Assembly (NCBI GenBank): GCA_029268615.1
Contig: JAQWNM010000010.1
Span: 186,001-250,000, forward strand
DNA from: SAR86 cluster bacterium
GTDB taxonomy: Bacteria; Pseudomonadota; Gammaproteobacteria; Magnimaribacterales; Magnimaribacteraceae
DNA: 64,000 nt
Direction: 5' to 3'
The notes below the pieces were generated by a model. That model was not told the DNA's origin. It worked only from the letters and a program-made list of their open reading frames with translations, and made no database searches. How positions within the stretch are numbered: position 1 is the stretch's first letter; every line of letters starts with the position of its first letter. Below are positions 1 to 10,984 of this stretch, piece after piece. A program made the position numbers and the translations under genes.

Positions 1-79
1 ATTAATTGTAGATGATAAGAAAATTTATTCAGCTGAAAATCTGAAAGTGGGACTCTTTAAAGATACATCCGCATTTTAA
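1..79 (+). CDS. fabA: FabA C-terminus (3-hydroxyacyl-ACP dehydratase/isomerase), partial
   Basis: Reading from base 2 gives 25 residues and a TAA stop at 77-79. The residues end in KVGLFKDTSAF, which closely matches the end of E. coli FabA (KVGLFQDTSAF). FabA dehydrates 3-hydroxydecanoyl-ACP and isomerises it, feeding unsaturated fatty-acid synthesis in the cytoplasm. The catalytic part lies outside the window. fabB follows after 24 nt, the usual fabA-fabB operon, which supports the call despite the short fragment. Confidence 0.9.
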   Translation, partial: LIVDDKKIYSAENLKVGLFKDTSAF

Positions 80-103
80 TCTATGCAGCCTAATAATATT
101 TAA

Positions 104-1324
104 ATGAGAAAAGTAGTTGTAACAGGTGTAGGCATAATTTCTAGCTTAGGAAACTCTAAAGAAGAAGTCTTAAATTCCCTCAAAAATTCTATTTCAGGGA
201 TAAGAGTTAACGATATCTATAAAGAACTAGGCTTAAGAAGTAATGTAAGTGGAAGCATTCAAATAAATACAGAAGACTTTATAGACAGAAAAAAACTACG
301 GTTTATGGGAGATGCCGCAGCTTATGGATACATAAGCGCCCTTGAAGCAATAAAAGATGCAAAATTACCAGATAATATTTTATCAAATAATAGAACTGGA
401 CTAATAATGGGATCAGGCGGGGCATCTAGTCAAGACCAGATAGAATCAGCTGATATTTTAAGAGAAAAAGGCGTGAAAAGAATTGGTCCATATCGAGTAA
501 CAAAAGCTATGGGTAGTACTGTTTCGGCTTGTCTTTCAACTTTCTTAGGGATAAAAGGTGTAAATTATTCTATTTCTTCTGCATGCACGACTAGTCTTCA
601 CTGCATAGGGAATGCTATGGAACAAATACAATTAGGGAAACAAGATGTAATGTTAGCAGGTGGAGCTGAAGCTGAACATTGGGGAATGACATCTCTTTTT
701 GATGCTATGGGAGCCCTTTCTTCTAATTTTAATGAGACACCAAAGAAGTCCTCACGAGCTTTTGATTCAAAAAGAGACGGATTCGTTATAGCTGGAGGAG
801 CAGGAACATTAATCCTAGAAGAGTCAGAACATGCAAAACAAAGGGGTGCTAAAATATATGCTGAAATCAGCGGTTATGGAGCTTCATCAGATGGAGAAGA
901 CATGGTTAGCCCTTCTGGAAATGGTGCATACAGATCAATGAGCACTGCATGGGAAATGACACAAAAAAGTAAAATAGACTATATAAATGCTCACGGAACT
1001 AGTACTCCTGCTGGAGATTTAGTAGAGCTCAAGGCTATAAAAAAATTGTTCGAAGAAAATATGCCAGCTATAAGCTCAACTAAATCTTTATCAGGCCATT
1101 CACTAGGCGCAGCAGGAGTACATGAATCTATTTTCTCTTTATTAATGCTTGAAAATAATTTCTTAGTTGGTTCAGCTAATGTTGAATCCTTAGATGAAGA
1201 AGCTAAAGATATGCCAATTTTGTTATCAAATAAAGAATCGCCTAAAATTAAAAGGATTTTAAGTAATAGCTTTGGTTTTGGCGGAACAAATGGCTCTTTG
1301 ATATTCGAAACTTTTAAGGATTAA
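104..1324 (+). CDS. fabB: 3-oxoacyl-ACP synthase I (KAS I)
   Basis: FabB condenses malonyl-ACP with acyl-ACP and is the elongation enzyme needed for unsaturated fatty acids. The 406-residue protein has the thiolase-fold KAS triad: Cys161 in SSACTTSLH, His297 in [11 protein letters not shown] and His332 in SGHSLGAAG, each within two positions of the E. coli FabB residues. The C-terminal FGFGGTN glycine loop is present. The length equals the family norm. The ATG lies 24 nt behind fabA, so the two are almost certainly co-transcribed. The 3' end is convergent with ssb, with only 3 nt between the stops and no terminator visible. Confidence 0.97.
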   Translation: MRKVVVTGVGIISSLGNSKEEVLNSLKNSISGIRVNDIYKELGLRSNVSGSIQINTEDFIDRKKLRFMGDAAAYGYISALEAIKDAKLPDNILSNNRTGLIMGSGGASSQDQIESADILREKGVKRIGPYRVTKAMGSTVSACLSTFLGIKGVNYSISSACTTSLHCIGNAMEQIQLGKQDVMLAGGAEAEHWGMTSLFDAMGALSSNFNETPKKSSRAFDSKRDGFVIAGGAGTLILEESEHAKQRGAKIYAEISGYGASSDGEDMVSPSGNGAYRSMSTAWEMTQKSKIDYINAHGTSTPAGDLVELKAIKKLFEENMPAISSTKSLSGHSLGAAGVHESIFSLLMLENNFLVGSANVESLDEEAKDMPILLSNKESPKIKRILSNSFGFGGTNGSLIFETFKD

Positions 1325-1327
1325 TTT

Positions 1328-1762
1328 CTAAAATGGAATATCATCATCATTAATTTCTCCAGGCATATTAGATTCTTCAGATTTAGGATTAATGTCAGAG
1401 ACATTATCTTCCTGATTTACACTACCTTTACTGTCTAAGAATTGCATGTCTCTAGCTACCACTTCTGTTGTATACCGCTTTTGGCCTTCTTGTTCCCAAC
1501 TCCTAGTTTGAAGCTGACCTTCTATGTAAATTTTAGATCCTTTTTTTAGATATTCTCCTGCTATTTCAGCTAATCGTCTCCACAGAACAACTCTATGCCA
1601 TTCTGTTTTTTCTTGATCATTGCCAGTTTCTTTGTCTTTCCAAGACTCTGAAGTTGCAATACTTAAAGTTGTAACTGCAGCTCCACCAGCCGTAAACTTG
1701 ACCTCAGGATCTTGACCTAAATTTCCTACTAAAATTACTTTGTTAATACCACTTCTAGCCAT
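1328..1762 (-). CDS. ssb: single-stranded DNA-binding protein
   Basis: SSB coats single-stranded DNA during replication, repair and recombination. The 144-residue protein opens with the OB-fold signature ([18 protein letters not shown], then [16 protein letters not shown]) up to about residue 110. A low-complexity linker follows, and the acidic tail ends DDDIPF, the conserved peptide that docks partner proteins. It is transcribed away from uvrA across a spacer of about 100 nt, as in E. coli, where the pair is SOS-controlled. No convincing LexA box is visible here. Confidence 0.97.
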   Translation of the reverse strand: MARSGINKVILVGNLGQDPEVKFTAGGAAVTTLSIATSESWKDKETGNDQEKTEWHRVVLWRRLAEIAGEYLKKGSKIYIEGQLQTRSWEQEGQKRYTTEVVARDMQFLDSKGSVNQEDNVSDINPKSEESNMPGEINDDDIPF

Positions 1763-1805
1763 ATGAAACCTTTTTATTTAATTAAGTTATTTAATACTAA
1801 ATAGG

Positions 1806-1813
1806 ATTATAAT
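1806..1813. promoter_or_regulatory. palindromic -10 hexamers in the ssb/uvrA spacer
   Basis: The palindrome GATTATAATC in the divergent spacer supplies a perfect TATAAT on the plus strand (1808-1813, toward uvrA) and another on the minus strand (1806-1811, toward ssb). Neither has a good -35 at 17 nt. A shared bidirectional promoter core is therefore plausible but unproven. I found no CTG-N10-CAG LexA-type operator around it. Confidence 0.4.
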
Positions 1814-1860
1814 CAGTTTTTCTTAAATTGGTCTAAAAGATTTATAACCAAAAAAATAAA

Positions 1861-4701
1861 TTGAAATATATAAAAGTCAGAGGCGCAAAACAACATAACT
1901 TAAAAGATATAGATTTAGATATACCAAGAGATAAATTAGTAGTTATCACGGGTTTATCAGGTTCAGGAAAATCTTCACTAGCTTTTGATACTCTTTATGC
2001 TGAAGGTCAAAGAAGATATGTTGAATCTTTGTCTTCATACGCAAGACAGTTTCTTTCTATGATGGAAAAACCCGATGTTGACCATATAGAAGGTTTATCA
2101 CCAGCTATTTCTATTGAGCAAAAATCTACCTCGCATAACCCAAGATCTACTGTAGGTACGGTGACTGAAATCTATGACTACTTAAGACTATTGTTTGCAA
2201 GGGCAGGCACTCCAAGATGTCCTGATCATAATATATCTTTAGAAGGACAAACAGTTAACCAGATAGCTGATCAAATATTAAAATTACCAGAAGGTGCAAA
2301 GATAATGATTCTTGCTCCAATCATTAATGATCAAAAAGGAGAGCATCTTCATTTCTTTGAGGAAATGAAGGCTCAAGGATTTGTTAGAGTTAGAGTTGAT
2401 GGAATTGTAATCGATATTGATGAAACTCCTTCTCTTAATAAGAATAAGAAACATACTTTAGAAACTGTTATAGATAGAATTAAAATACCGAGTTTAAAAA
2501 AAGAAGATAATGATATGAGGTTAAGATTATCAGAATCTATTGAACAGGCCTTAAACTTATCTGATAGTGTAATTAAAATATCTAGTCTAGAAGAAACATT
2601 TAGTGAACTGATTTTTTCATCTAAAATGGCCTGTTCTGAATGTGGGTATAGTATCCCAGATCTTGAACCTAAACTTTTTACATTTAACAACCCTTCAGGA
2701 GCATGTCCTGAATGTGATGGCTTAGGAATTAAATCTTATGTTGATAAAAATAAAGTAATTTATGATTGCAGTGCAAGTCTTAATGAGGGAGCAATTAGAG
2801 GTTGGGATAAAAATCATAAATATTATTTTCATATTCTTAGATGTCTTTCTAAAGAGTATAATTTTTCTTTAGATCAACCTTTTAATAAGTTAAAAAAAGA
2901 AATTCAAAAAATAATACTTGAAGGTTCGGAAGGAGAAATTGTAGATTTTAGTTGGAGAACAAAATCTGGACGCACGATTGATAGGTTTTTAGCTTTTGAA
3001 GGAGTACTTGGTAGCGTTGAAAGAAGATATAAAGAAACAGAATCAAGTTATATAAGAGAGGATCTAACGAAATTAATTTCTTTGCAGGATTGTTCAACAT
3101 GCTTTGGAACTAGACTAAGGAAAGAGTCTAGAAATGTTTTTATTAATAATCAATCTTTACCAAACATAACTGCTAGGACTATTGATGATGCAAATATTTT
3201 TTTCCAAGATCTTAAGTTAAAAGGCTCAAAGAAAGAAGTAGCCGATAGAATAACTAAAGAAATTCAAGAGAGACTTAAATTTTTAATAGATGTTGGATTA
3301 AATTATTTAACCCTTGATAGAAGTGCAGAAAGTCTTAGTGGTGGAGAATCTCAGAGAATACGTTTAGCTAGTCAAATTGGGGCGGGACTTGTTGGCGTAA
3401 CTTATATTCTAGATGAACCATCCATTGGACTTCATCAAAGAGACAATCAGAAATTATTGAGTACTTTAAGAAAACTAAGAGACCTTGGAAATTCAGTTAT
3501 TGTTGTAGAGCATGATGAAGAAACAATTTTATCAGCAGACTATATCATTGATATTGGACCAGGAGCAGGCGTGCATGGCGGAAAACTTTGTGCAATAGGA
3601 GATAAAGAAGATATATGCAAAGCATCTGAATCAATTACAGGACAATTTTTATCTAATAAAAGATATATAGCGGTTCCTAAAAAAAGGAACAAAAAGGTAA
3701 AAGGTAAAGTAATTAAATTAATAGGAGCCAGCGGACATAATCTTAAAAAAGTAAACCTCGAAGTTCCTTTAGGATTGATAACTTGTGTAACAGGAGTTTC
3801 TGGGTCAGGAAAATCTACTCTAATCAATCAAACACTTCTTCCAGCTACTTTAAATTCAATGAATAATGATCAACAACAGTCGCCTAAGGCTTATGAAAAT
3901 TTAAAAGGTGTTGAAGAAATCACTAAGATAATTGAAATTAGCCAGTCCCCAATAGGACGAACTCCTAGATCTAATGCTGCAACTTACACTGGACTATTTA
4001 CTCCAATTAGAGAATTATTTGCTAATACACAAGAATCTCGCTCTAGAGGATATAAACCTGGAAGGTTTAGTTTTAATGTGAAAGGAGGTAGGTGCGATGC
4101 TTGTGAAGGTGATGGAGTTATTAAAGTTGAAATGCACTTTCTTCCAGATGTCTATGTTAAATGTGATGCCTGTAATGGACAAAGATATAATAGAGAAACA
4201 TTAGAGATAAAATATAAAGGGAAATCAATTTTCCAAGTCTTAGATATGACTGTTGAAGAAGGGGAAATATTTTTTAAAAATATACCTTCTATATCTAGAA
4301 AATTAGTTACTTTGTCTGAGGTTGGCCTTGGGTATATAAAATTAGGGCAACCAGCAACTACTTTATCAGGAGGAGAAGCTCAAAGAGTTAAATTAGCCAA
4401 AGAACTTTCTAAAAATACTTCTGGGCATACCTTATATTTACTTGATGAGCCTACTACTGGTCTTCATTTTCATGATATTCAATTACTTCTTAAAGTTTTT
4501 GAAAAATTAAGGGATAAAGACAACACAATAATAGTTATAGAGCATAATATGGAAGTTATAAAATGTGCTGACTGGATAGTTGATATGGGTCCTGAAGGAG
4601 GAAGTGGAGGTGGAGAAATAATTATATCTGGGACACCAGAAGAAGTTATTAAGGAGAAAAAATCTCACACAGGAAATGAACTAAAGAAGATATTGATATA
4701 G
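1861..4701 (+). CDS. uvrA: excinuclease ABC subunit A
   Basis: UvrA is the damage-recognition ATPase of nucleotide excision repair and loads UvrB. The 946-residue protein has two ABC ATPase halves. Walker A motifs occur in [12 protein letters not shown] (near residue 35) and [10 protein letters not shown] (near 650), with signatures [12 protein letters not shown] and [12 protein letters not shown]. CxxC zinc modules are visible in [15 protein letters not shown] and [17 protein letters not shown]. The start is TTG at 1861. It fits because the next residues ([14 protein letters not shown]) align with the N-terminus of other UvrA proteins. No clear ribosome-binding site precedes it. Length is typical. 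Confidence 0.97.
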   Translation: MKYIKVRGAKQHNLKDIDLDIPRDKLVVITGLSGSGKSSLAFDTLYAEGQRRYVESLSSYARQFLSMMEKPDVDHIEGLSPAISIEQKSTSHNPRSTVGTVTEIYDYLRLLFARAGTPRCPDHNISLEGQTVNQIADQILKLPEGAKIMILAPIINDQKGEHLHFFEEMKAQGFVRVRVDGIVIDIDETPSLNKNKKHTLETVIDRIKIPSLKKEDNDMRLRLSESIEQALNLSDSVIKISSLEETFSELIFSSKMACSECGYSIPDLEPKLFTFNNPSGACPECDGLGIKSYVDKNKVIYDCSASLNEGAIRGWDKNHKYYFHILRCLSKEYNFSLDQPFNKLKKEIQKIILEGSEGEIVDFSWRTKSGRTIDRFLAFEGVLGSVERRYKETESSYIREDLTKLISLQDCSTCFGTRLRKESRNVFINNQSLPNITARTIDDANIFFQDLKLKGSKKEVADRITKEIQERLKFLIDVGLNYLTLDRSAESLSGGESQRIRLASQIGAGLVGVTYILDEPSIGLHQRDNQKLLSTLRKLRDLGNSVIVVEHDEETILSADYIIDIGPGAGVHGGKLCAIGDKEDICKASESITGQFLSNKRYIAVPKKRNKKVKGKVIKLIGASGHNLKKVNLEVPLGLITCVTGVSGSGKSTLINQTLLPATLNSMNNDQQQSPKAYENLKGVEEITKIIEISQSPIGRTPRSNAATYTGLFTPIRELFANTQESRSRGYKPGRFSFNVKGGRCDACEGDGVIKVEMHFLPDVYVKCDACNGQRYNRETLEIKYKGKSIFQVLDMTVEEGEIFFKNIPSISRKLVTLSEVGLGYIKLGQPATTLSGGEAQRVKLAKELSKNTSGHTLYLLDEPTTGLHFHDIQLLLKVFEKLRDKDNTIIVIEHNMEVIKCADWIVDMGPEGGSGGGEIIISGTPEEVIKEKKSHTGNELKKILI

Positions 4702-4715
4702 AAGCAATATTATTC

Positions 4716-4734
4716 TTTAAAATATCCTTTTAAA
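4716..4734. terminator. weak AT-only inverted repeat between uvrA and rplQ
   Basis: TTTAAAA-TATCC-TTTTAAA forms a 7-bp stem in the 28-nt convergent spacer and runs into the rplQ stop. The stem is all A/T, so any terminator activity would be weak. It is the only candidate terminator at this end of the ribosomal superoperon. Confidence 0.25.
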
Positions 4735-5131
4735 CTTCGAGAGCTTTCTCGTCATCAGATATCTTTCCAAGATCATTATTATCTACAAATTCTATTTGGG
4801 CTATAGGAGCTTTATCACCCTCTCTATAGCCTCTTTTAATCACTCTAAGATACCCTCCTGGTCTATTCATATAATGAGGCCCTAATTCATTAAATAATTT
4901 AGCTACAGAACTTCTATTCTGAAGTTTTCTAAATACTTGGCGTTGATTAGAAAGGTTATTTTCTTTAGCTTTAGTTACTAATGGCTCTAAAAAACCTCTT
5001 ATTTCCTTAGCCTTAGCTAATGTAGTCTTTACAGATCCGTATTCAATAATAGAACAGGCCAAACTACGAAGCATAGCCGCTCTGTGAGAGCTATTTCTAT
5101 TAAATTTTCTTCCTGATTTTTTATGTCTCAT
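4730..5131 (-). CDS. rplQ: 50S ribosomal protein L17
   Basis: bL17 is a large-subunit protein near the peptide exit tunnel. The 133-residue product begins MRHKKSGRKFNRNSSHR, the family's diagnostic N-terminus, and is slightly longer than the E. coli protein because of an acidic C-terminal extension. It is the last gene of the alpha operon, 6 nt after rpoA, and ends convergently with uvrA. Confidence 0.97.
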   Translation of the reverse strand: MRHKKSGRKFNRNSSHRAAMLRSLACSIIEYGSVKTTLAKAKEIRGFLEPLVTKAKENNLSNQRQVFRKLQNRSSVAKLFNELGPHYMNRPGGYLRVIKRGYREGDKAPIAQIEFVDNNDLGKISDDEKALEV

Positions 5132-5137
5132 AATCTA

Positions 5138-6106
5138 TTATTTTGGCGGCCAATTCTCAAGAACTAATCCCAAAGAAAGCCCTCTAGCTAAAAGCACCTC
5201 CTTTATCTCATTTAAAGACTTCTTTCCTAAATTTGGAGTTCTAAGTAAATCGCTCTCAGCTCTAGTAACCAGATCTCCAATGTAATGGATATTCTCAGCT
5301 TTTAAGCAATTTGCTGACCTAACAGTTAATTCTAGCTCATCAACAGGCCTTAGCATGACAGGATCAATAGGATCTTGTTCAGGTTCTTCATCTACAAATT
5401 CTAAAGCTCCTAATTCAGCAAAAGCAGTTAGTTGATGTTGCAGTATAGTAGCCGAAATTTTTAATACTTCTTCTGGATCTAAAGTTCCATTAGTTTCTAT
5501 ATCAACTATTAATTTATCTAGGTCAGTCCTTTGCTCTACTCTTGCATTCTCTACCGTATAAGTTACTTTATTGATAGGACTAAATAATGCATCTATTTTT
5601 AAACCTCCTACTTTCTCGTCTTCATCTATATTGGAAGCTAATTCAAAGCCTCTACCTTTCTTAACATTAGCTACCAAAGATATTTCTCCACTAGAATTTA
5701 AGTGCGCTATATGCTGAGTGGGGTCGACTATCTCTACCCCTGAAGGTACTTCAAAATCTCCAGCTGTTATTGCTCCTTCTCCTTTTTTATTAAGTCTTAT
5801 TTCAGCATCATTAGTATCAAAAAGTCTTACAGAAACTTCTTTAAGATTTAAAAGGATATTCATTACATCCTCTTGAACACCTTCTATAGTACTGTATTCA
5901 TGTAAAACTCCATCTATGTTAACTTCAGTGATGGCACTTCCGGGCATGGAAGAAAGCATAATTCTTCTTAATGCATTGCCTAAAGTGTGACCAAAACCTT
6001 GTTCTAAAGGTTCTAAAATGATCTTAGATCTATTAGCCCCTAACTCCTCAACAACTATTTCAGTTGGTGTTAAAAAGTCCTTTATAATGTCATAATTATC
6101 ATCCAT
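5138..6106 (-). CDS. rpoA: RNA polymerase subunit alpha
   Basis: Alpha dimerises to nucleate RNA polymerase and contacts UP elements and activators. The N-terminal dimerisation domain (about residues 15-230, including [14 protein letters not shown]) is joined by an acidic linker to the C-terminal domain, which carries [12 protein letters not shown], the DNA-contacting arginine region. An upstream in-frame TTG at 6121 would add five residues. The purine-rich GAAGAGG sequence sits inside those codons at ribosome-binding distance from the ATG at 6106, so the 322-residue form is preferred. It follows rpsD by 16 nt. Confidence 0.95.
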   Translation of the reverse strand: MDDNYDIIKDFLTPTEIVVEELGANRSKIILEPLEQGFGHTLGNALRRIMLSSMPGSAITEVNIDGVLHEYSTIEGVQEDVMNILLNLKEVSVRLFDTNDAEIRLNKKGEGAITAGDFEVPSGVEIVDPTQHIAHLNSSGEISLVANVKKGRGFELASNIDEDEKVGGLKIDALFSPINKVTYTVENARVEQRTDLDKLIVDIETNGTLDPEEVLKISATILQHQLTAFAELGALEFVDEEPEQDPIDPVMLRPVDELELTVRSANCLKAENIHYIGDLVTRAESDLLRTPNLGKKSLNEIKEVLLARGLSLGLVLENWPPK

Positions 6107-6122
6107 TTTTTTCCTCTTCAAA

Positions 6123-6743
6123 TTATTTTGAATACAACTCTACAATTAGATTCTCATTTATATCTGAATCTAAAAACTCTCTAGCTGGAAGTTCTTTATA
6201 AACTCCCGAATAAGATTTATGGTCTATTGCCAACCATGGACAATCTTCACGTAATGAAAAATTTTCTATTGAATATTTAATCCTTGCTTGTGCCTGAGCC
6301 TTTGGAGCAATGGCAATCTCATCTCCAGCATTTAGTTGATAACTAGGAATATTAATCTTAATTCCATTTACTAAAATAGATTTATGAGCTACTAATTGTC
6401 TTGCTTCTGCTCTCGTAAGAGAAAAACCCATTCTATAAACTACGTTATCTAACCTACTTTCTAGCATCTGCAATAATTTATCTCCAGCAACACCTTTACC
6501 TCTAGTAGCTTTTTTATAGTAATTGCGAAATTGCTTTTCCATTACTCCATATATTCTTCTTACTTTTTGTTTTTCTCTTAACTGCACACCATAATCTGAA
6601 AGTCTATTTCTTCTTTTTGAGTGCTGCCCTGGTAAAACCTCTGCCTTACATTTATCTTCAAAAGAGCGAATACCCCCTTTTAATAATAAATCTTTGCCTT
6701 CTCTTCTAGAAAGCTTACATTTTGGTCCAATATATCTAGCCAT
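6123..6743 (-). CDS. rpsD: 30S ribosomal protein S4
   Basis: uS4 is a primary 16S rRNA binder, and in E. coli it is the translational repressor of the alpha operon. The 206-residue protein has the N-terminal [14 protein letters not shown] region and an S4 RNA-binding domain around residues 96-160 ([12 protein letters not shown], then [14 protein letters not shown]). Its ATG overlaps the rpsK stop by one base (TAATG), indicating translational coupling. Confidence 0.97.
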   Translation of the reverse strand: MARYIGPKCKLSRREGKDLLLKGGIRSFEDKCKAEVLPGQHSKRRNRLSDYGVQLREKQKVRRIYGVMEKQFRNYYKKATRGKGVAGDKLLQMLESRLDNVVYRMGFSLTRAEARQLVAHKSILVNGIKINIPSYQLNAGDEIAIAPKAQAQARIKYSIENFSLREDCPWLAIDHKSYSGVYKELPAREFLDSDINENLIVELYSK

Positions 6744-7126
6744 TAAACTCTCCTCTTTTTTGGAGGTCTACAACCATTATGCGGTATGGGAGTGACATCA
6801 GTTATTTTAGTTATCTTAAAACCAGCTCCATTTAAAGATCTTATTGCCGATTCTCTTCCTGAGCCTGGACCTCTTACTTGAATCTCTAAACTTTGCATAC
6901 CATAAGGTTGAACTAATTCAGCCACTGCTTGACCAGCTTTTTGAGCAGCAAAAGGAGTACTTTTTCTTGAACCTTTAAAGCCTTGGGCTCCTGCACTTGA
7001 TTGGGCCAAGGAATTTCCTTGCTTATCTGTTATAGTTATTAAAGTATTATTGAAAGTTGCTGAGATATGAGCTATTCCTTCACTAATTTTTCTTAAACTT
7101 TTCTTTTTTGTAGTATTTTTTGCCAT
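6743..7126 (-). CDS. rpsK: 30S ribosomal protein S11
   Basis: uS11 lies on the platform of the small subunit near the E site. The 127-residue sequence carries the family core [18 protein letters not shown] and [14 protein letters not shown], and the C-terminal [16 protein letters not shown]. Length matches the family. It sits 8 nt after rpsM and overlaps rpsD by one base. Confidence 0.97.
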   Translation of the reverse strand: MAKNTTKKKSLRKISEGIAHISATFNNTLITITDKQGNSLAQSSAGAQGFKGSRKSTPFAAQKAGQAVAELVQPYGMQSLEIQVRGPGSGRESAIRSLNGAGFKITKITDVTPIPHNGCRPPKKRRV

Positions 7127-7134
7127 AATAATTC

Positions 7135-7491
7135 TTACCTTCTTATAGGACGCGTAGGTCCCTTTCTAGTCCTAGCATTATTTTTTGTTTTTTGTCCATT
7201 AACTGGTAAATTCTTTCTATGTCTAATTCCTCTATAAGTTCCTAAATCCATAAGTCTTTTAATATCCAGAGTCACTTTTCGTCTTAAATCTCCTTCTGTT
7301 AGAAATTTACCTACTTCTTGTCTTAATTGCTCAATCTGTTCTTCATTCAAATCAGATATTTTTATAGAAGGATCAAAATCTAGGTCCTTACATATCTTCA
7401 AAGCTCTAGTCTTTCCAATACCATAAATATGAGTCAATGAAATTACTGTATGTTTATTATCTGGAATATTAATGCCTGCTACACGTGCCAT
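7135..7491 (-). CDS. rpsM: 30S ribosomal protein S13
   Basis: uS13 sits in the head of the 30S subunit and contacts the P-site tRNA and the large subunit. The 118-residue protein begins [18 protein letters not shown], has the helix-turn region [11 protein letters not shown], and ends in the basic tail [13 protein letters not shown]. It heads the alpha-operon part, 9 nt after rpmJ. No separate promoter was recognised before it. Confidence 0.97.
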   Translation of the reverse strand: MARVAGINIPDNKHTVISLTHIYGIGKTRALKICKDLDFDPSIKISDLNEEQIEQLRQEVGKFLTEGDLRRKVTLDIKRLMDLGTYRGIRHRKNLPVNGQKTKNNARTRKGPTRPIRR

Positions 7492-7500
7492 ATATTTCTC

Positions 7501-7617
7501 CTAACCTTGTCTTTGTTTGTGCCTTGGTTCAGTTTTACAAATAACATAAAGAACTCCTCCTCTTTTCACAGTCTTACAATCTCTACATATTTTCTTTACT
7601 GAAGCTCTTACTTTCAT
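7501..7617 (-). CDS. rpmJ: 50S ribosomal protein L36
   Basis: This short gene was read directly from the minus strand. ATG at 7617-7615 and TAG at 7503-7501 enclose 38 codons, starting [18 protein letters not shown] and ending EPRHKQRQG. Cys11, Cys14, Cys27 and His33 form the zinc site of the C+ type of bL36. Its place between secY and rpsM is conserved across bacteria. The start is one base after the secY stop and rpsM follows after 9 nt. Confidence 0.96.
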   Translation of the reverse strand: MKVRASVKKICRDCKTVKRGGVLYVICKTEPRHKQRQG

Positions 7618-7618
7618 C

Positions 7619-8950
7619 TTATCTCCCAAGCATGGAATTATTCCCATACCCTTTTAAATTTGCTTTCTTAAGGAGTGACTCATATTGTTGAGACATTAAG
7701 TGAGACTGAACTTGGGCCATAAAGTCCATAACTACAACAACCACAATCAAGAGAGAGGTACCTCCTAAATAAAATGGAACACTTGCTGAAACTATTAGAA
7801 ATTGAGGAAGAAGACAAACTAGAATTAAGTAAGCTGATCCCCAAACAGTTAACTTGGTCATTACAGAATCAATGTAGTTTGCTGATTGCTCACCAGGTCG
7901 AATTCCAGGCATATATGCACCTGATTTTCTTAAATTTTCAGACATCTCTTTTGGATCAAATTGAAGAGCTGTATAAAAGAAACAAAAGAAAGCAATCAAT
8001 GAAGCGAAAGTAATTACATAAAGTGGTTGTCCTGGTCCAAGAGCCAAAGCAATTTCTTGTAACCATTCAAATCCATCTGATTGTCCAAACCAAGTTGAAG
8101 CAGATGCTGGGAAAAGTAATAAACTACTAGCAAAGATAGCAGGAATAACGCCTGCTTGATTTATTTTCATAGGTAGATAAGAGGCTTGACCTTGAACCAT
8201 CTTTCGACCTTGTTGTCTTCTGGCATAATTAACTGTTATTCTTCTCTGTCCTCGCTCTATCCAAACAATAAAAGCTATTGCAGCTAATGCCACTATTCCG
8301 ATTACTAAAAGCATTATTAAACTAAGATCTCCTTGTCTAGCTTGCTCGAAAACTTGACCAATTGCTCTAGGTAAGCCAGCAACGATACTAGAAAATATGA
8401 TTATAGAAATACCATTACCTATTCCTTTTTCTGTGACCTGTTCTCCAAGCCACATCAAGAACACAGTTCCTGTAACAAGTGATACTACTGCTGTAATTTG
8501 AAATATAATTCCTGGTTCTAAGGCTAAATCTTGATTTTGAAGACCTAAAGCCAAACCTGAAGATTGAATGATTGCTAGTAAAATTGTTCCATACCTTACA
8601 TATTGAGTTCTTTGATTCCTACCTGAACCACCTTCTTCTCTAAACCTCTTTTTAACAGAAGGAGTCGTTCCCTCTATAAGACTCATGATAATTGATGCAG
8701 TAATATATGGCATAATATTCAATGCCATAATACTCATTCTCTCAAGCGCTCCTCCTGAGAACATATTAAACATATCAATTAATGTTCCCTGATTCTGCTC
8801 AAACAAACTTGCTAACCTATCTGGATCAATTCCAGGGATAGGAATATGCGTTCCTATTCGATAAATAATTATTGCAAGCAATACAAAACGGAGTCTTGCC
8901 CAAAGCTCTGAGAGTCCTTTACCTGATTCTGTTTGCTTACTAAATGACAT
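7619..8950 (-). CDS. secY: protein translocase subunit SecY
   Basis: SecY is the pore of the Sec translocon in the inner membrane and works with SecE (encoded at 32.2-32.6 kb) and SecA (at 39-41.7 kb). The 443-residue protein has about ten hydrophobic segments. It opens with a short cytoplasmic tail followed by [16 protein letters not shown] before the plug region, and has the cytoplasmic loop motif [19 protein letters not shown]. Length equals that of E. coli SecY. It is in the spc operon, one base after rplO. Confidence 0.97.
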   Translation of the reverse strand: MSFSKQTESGKGLSELWARLRFVLLAIIIYRIGTHIPIPGIDPDRLASLFEQNQGTLIDMFNMFSGGALERMSIMALNIMPYITASIIMSLIEGTTPSVKKRFREEGGSGRNQRTQYVRYGTILLAIIQSSGLALGLQNQDLALEPGIIFQITAVVSLVTGTVFLMWLGEQVTEKGIGNGISIIIFSSIVAGLPRAIGQVFEQARQGDLSLIMLLVIGIVALAAIAFIVWIERGQRRITVNYARRQQGRKMVQGQASYLPMKINQAGVIPAIFASSLLLFPASASTWFGQSDGFEWLQEIALALGPGQPLYVITFASLIAFFCFFYTALQFDPKEMSENLRKSGAYMPGIRPGEQSANYIDSVMTKLTVWGSAYLILVCLLPQFLIVSASVPFYLGGTSLLIVVVVVMDFMAQVQSHLMSQQYESLLKKANLKGYGNNSMLGR

Positions 8951-8951
8951 C

Positions 8952-9383
8952 TTAATTTATACTTCCGCCCGCTTCTTCTATAAGTTTTTTAATTGATTTG
9001 GTTACATTTATACCGCTAAGCTTCAATTTCTTTGATTCTTGAATATCTAAAAATACTTTTACCTTTTTAGTGGATTTCTTTACAACTTTAGACTCAATAA
9101 GAGTTGATAATGATATCTCTTCAAGGTCTAATTTTAATAACTCACTATATCTAAGCTCTTCAGTATAATTATTTTTTCTTGAAGTAAATCCATACTTAGG
9201 TACCCTCTTTTGTAAGGGCATTTGTCCGCCTTCAAAACCTGGTCTTACTCGTCCACCAGATCTTGATTTCAAGCCTTTATGTCCTCTTCCACTAGTTTTT
9301 CCTGTACCACTTCCCGGTCCTCTTCCAAGCCTCTTTTTTAGCTTATTTCTCTTAGGATTTGGTTTTAACTCACTTAAATTCAT
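8952..9383 (-). CDS. rplO: 50S ribosomal protein L15
   Basis: uL15 is a late-assembling 23S rRNA-binding protein. The 143-residue sequence has the glycine/arginine-rich N-terminal extension ([20 protein letters not shown], then [18 protein letters not shown]) followed by a globular C-terminal domain. Length is typical. It lies 15 nt after rpmD and one base before secY. Confidence 0.97.
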   Translation of the reverse strand: MNLSELKPNPKRNKLKKRLGRGPGSGTGKTSGRGHKGLKSRSGGRVRPGFEGGQMPLQKRVPKYGFTSRKNNYTEELRYSELLKLDLEEISLSTLIESKVVKKSTKKVKVFLDIQESKKLKLSGINVTKSIKKLIEEAGGSIN

Positions 9384-9398
9384 TTTTTAATCTTTCTT

Positions 9399-9575
9399 TT
9401 AAATTAAGGTTACAAGATGATGTGCCTTATTTATCATCCCTCTATTTTCTGGAGTATCTTTCACAGTTACAACTTGTCCAACTTTACTAAGACCTAATCC
9501 ATGCACACTTTTTCTATGGACCCCTTTTGAGCCTATTAAGCTCTTCGTTAACTTAATTGATATTTCCTTAGCCAT
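9399..9575 (-). CDS. rpmD: 50S ribosomal protein L30
   Basis: This short gene was read by hand. ATG at 9575-9573 to TAA at 9401-9399 gives 58 residues, beginning MAKEISIKLTKSLIGSKGVH and containing VHGLGLSKVGQVVTVKD, the uL30 core. The family is normally 58-60 residues. Its position between rpsE (2 nt away) and rplO is the standard spc-operon order, which makes the call secure. Confidence 0.96.
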   Translation of the reverse strand: MAKEISIKLTKSLIGSKGVHRKSVHGLGLSKVGQVVTVKDTPENRGMINKAHHLVTLI

Positions 9576-9577
9576 AT

Positions 9578-10072
9578 CTAATTTTTTCCTAACCTTTTTG
9601 CAACATCTAAAGCAGATTCCATCTGCTCTAATCCTTTTAAGGTTGCTCTCACGACATTCGCAGGATTAGTAGATCCATAACATTTGGCTAAAACATCTTT
9701 AACTCCTACTAATTCTAATACTGCTCTCATAGCACCACCTGCAATTATCCCAGTTCCTGGAGCTGCTGGTTCCATATAAATATAAGAAGAGCCATGTTTA
9801 GATTTTATAGGATACTGAATCGTGTCTCCCTTTAATTCAACCGATGTCATATTCCTTCTAGCAGAATCTAATGCTTTTTGTATCGCTAGAGGCACTTCTC
9901 TTGCCTTTCCTCTTCCATAACCTATCTTTCCATTTCCATCTCCAACGACTGTTACAGCAGTAAAACCAAATATTCTGCCTCCTTTTACCACTTTAGCTAC
10001 TCTATTAACTTGAACTAGCTTTTCTTCTAAAACTTCGCCGCCTACATTATTATTAATATCTTCTTTTTGCAT
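9578..10072 (-). CDS. rpsE: 30S ribosomal protein S5
   Basis: uS5 helps form the mRNA entry site and affects decoding accuracy. The 164-residue protein has the double-stranded RNA-binding-like N-domain ([20 protein letters not shown], then [17 protein letters not shown]) and the C-terminal domain with [19 protein letters not shown]. Length is close to that of E. coli S5. It is 6 nt after rplR. Confidence 0.97.
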   Translation of the reverse strand: MQKEDINNNVGGEVLEEKLVQVNRVAKVVKGGRIFGFTAVTVVGDGNGKIGYGRGKAREVPLAIQKALDSARRNMTSVELKGDTIQYPIKSKHGSSYIYMEPAAPGTGIIAGGAMRAVLELVGVKDVLAKCYGSTNPANVVRATLKGLEQMESALDVAKRLGKN

Positions 10073-10078
10073 AATCTC

Positions 10079-10435
10079 TTAAAATTTTAAACCTTGCTCT
10101 CTAGCTGCTTCAGCTAAAGCTTTAATTCTTCCATGAAATTTATATCCTGACCTATCAAAAGCTATTTCGGTAATTCCTTGCTCTATTGCTCTTTGGGCAA
10201 CTAATTTACCAACTTTCTCCGCTGCACCTTTATCACCTGTTTTATCAGATCTTATATCAGACTCTAAAGACGATGCTGAAACAAGGACTTTAGATCCATC
10301 AAAAGAAGTTACTTGAGCATAAATATGCTGATTAGATCTAAAGACAGTCAAACGATTTATTTCTCTAGACCTAATCTTTGATCTTGTTTTTACAGATCTT
10401 TTTTCTCTCTTTAATTGTTTATTTATAATTGCCAT
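10079..10435 (-). CDS. rplR: 50S ribosomal protein L18
   Basis: uL18 binds 5S rRNA in the central protuberance. The 118-residue sequence has a basic N-terminus (KREKRSVKTRSKIRSRE), then RLTVFRSNQHIYAQV, and ends with EIAFDRSGYKFHGRIKALAE, all characteristic of the family. It lies between rplF (3 nt) and rpsE (6 nt) in the spc operon. Confidence 0.97.
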   Translation of the reverse strand: MAIINKQLKREKRSVKTRSKIRSREINRLTVFRSNQHIYAQVTSFDGSKVLVSASSLESDIRSDKTGDKGAAEKVGKLVAQRAIEQGITEIAFDRSGYKFHGRIKALAEAAREQGLKF

Positions 10436-10438
10436 TTC

Positions 10439-10972
10439 TTAAGATTTTTTTGATTCCTTCCTTCGGATATGTTCATCTGCATATTTAACGCCTTTACCTT
10501 TATAGGGCTCTGGTGGCCTTATAGATCGTATCTCTGCAGCAACTTGACCAAGTACCTGTTTGTCAATTGATTTCAAAGTGATCTCTGTTTGTGACGGGAG
10601 TTCGACTTGGACTATTTCTGGAATTTCATATTTTACCGGATGAGAAAAACCTAAACTTAGTTCTAAAGTTTTTCCTTGTAGATTAGCTCTATATCCAACA
10701 CCATTTATTTCTAACTTACGTTCAAAACCTTGAGTCACACCTACTATATTATTTAGAGAAAGCGCCCTCATAGTGCCTGTAATAGCCAAAGCTTCCTTAG
10801 AGTCGTTAACTGGCTCAAAACTCATATTCTCTTTTTCTAATTTAAGAAAAGTTAATTTATTAAGCAATAAAGAAATTGAACCCGCCTTCCCTTCAAAAGA
10901 GAGTATCTCATCATTTTGCTGAATATCTACTCCTTCAGGAATAGATATTGGTTTTATCGAAGTTCTTGCCAT
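10439..10972 (-). CDS. rplF: 50S ribosomal protein L6
   Basis: uL6 sits near the GTPase-associated region of the 50S subunit. The 177-residue protein is made of two related alpha/beta repeats and ends with the conserved IRSIRPPEPYKGKGVKYADE region. Length equals the family norm. It follows rpsH by 12 nt. Confidence 0.97.
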   Translation of the reverse strand: MARTSIKPISIPEGVDIQQNDEILSFEGKAGSISLLLNKLTFLKLEKENMSFEPVNDSKEALAITGTMRALSLNNIVGVTQGFERKLEINGVGYRANLQGKTLELSLGFSHPVKYEIPEIVQVELPSQTEITLKSIDKQVLGQVAAEIRSIRPPEPYKGKGVKYADEHIRRKESKKS

Positions 10973-10984
10973 ATTAAATATATA

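Noticed and set aside
1763-1860. A LexA/SOS box between ssb and uvrA
   Set aside because: E. coli has one here, but no CTG-N10-CAG pattern is present; the nearest inverted bases (ACT...AGT) have the wrong spacing and orientation.
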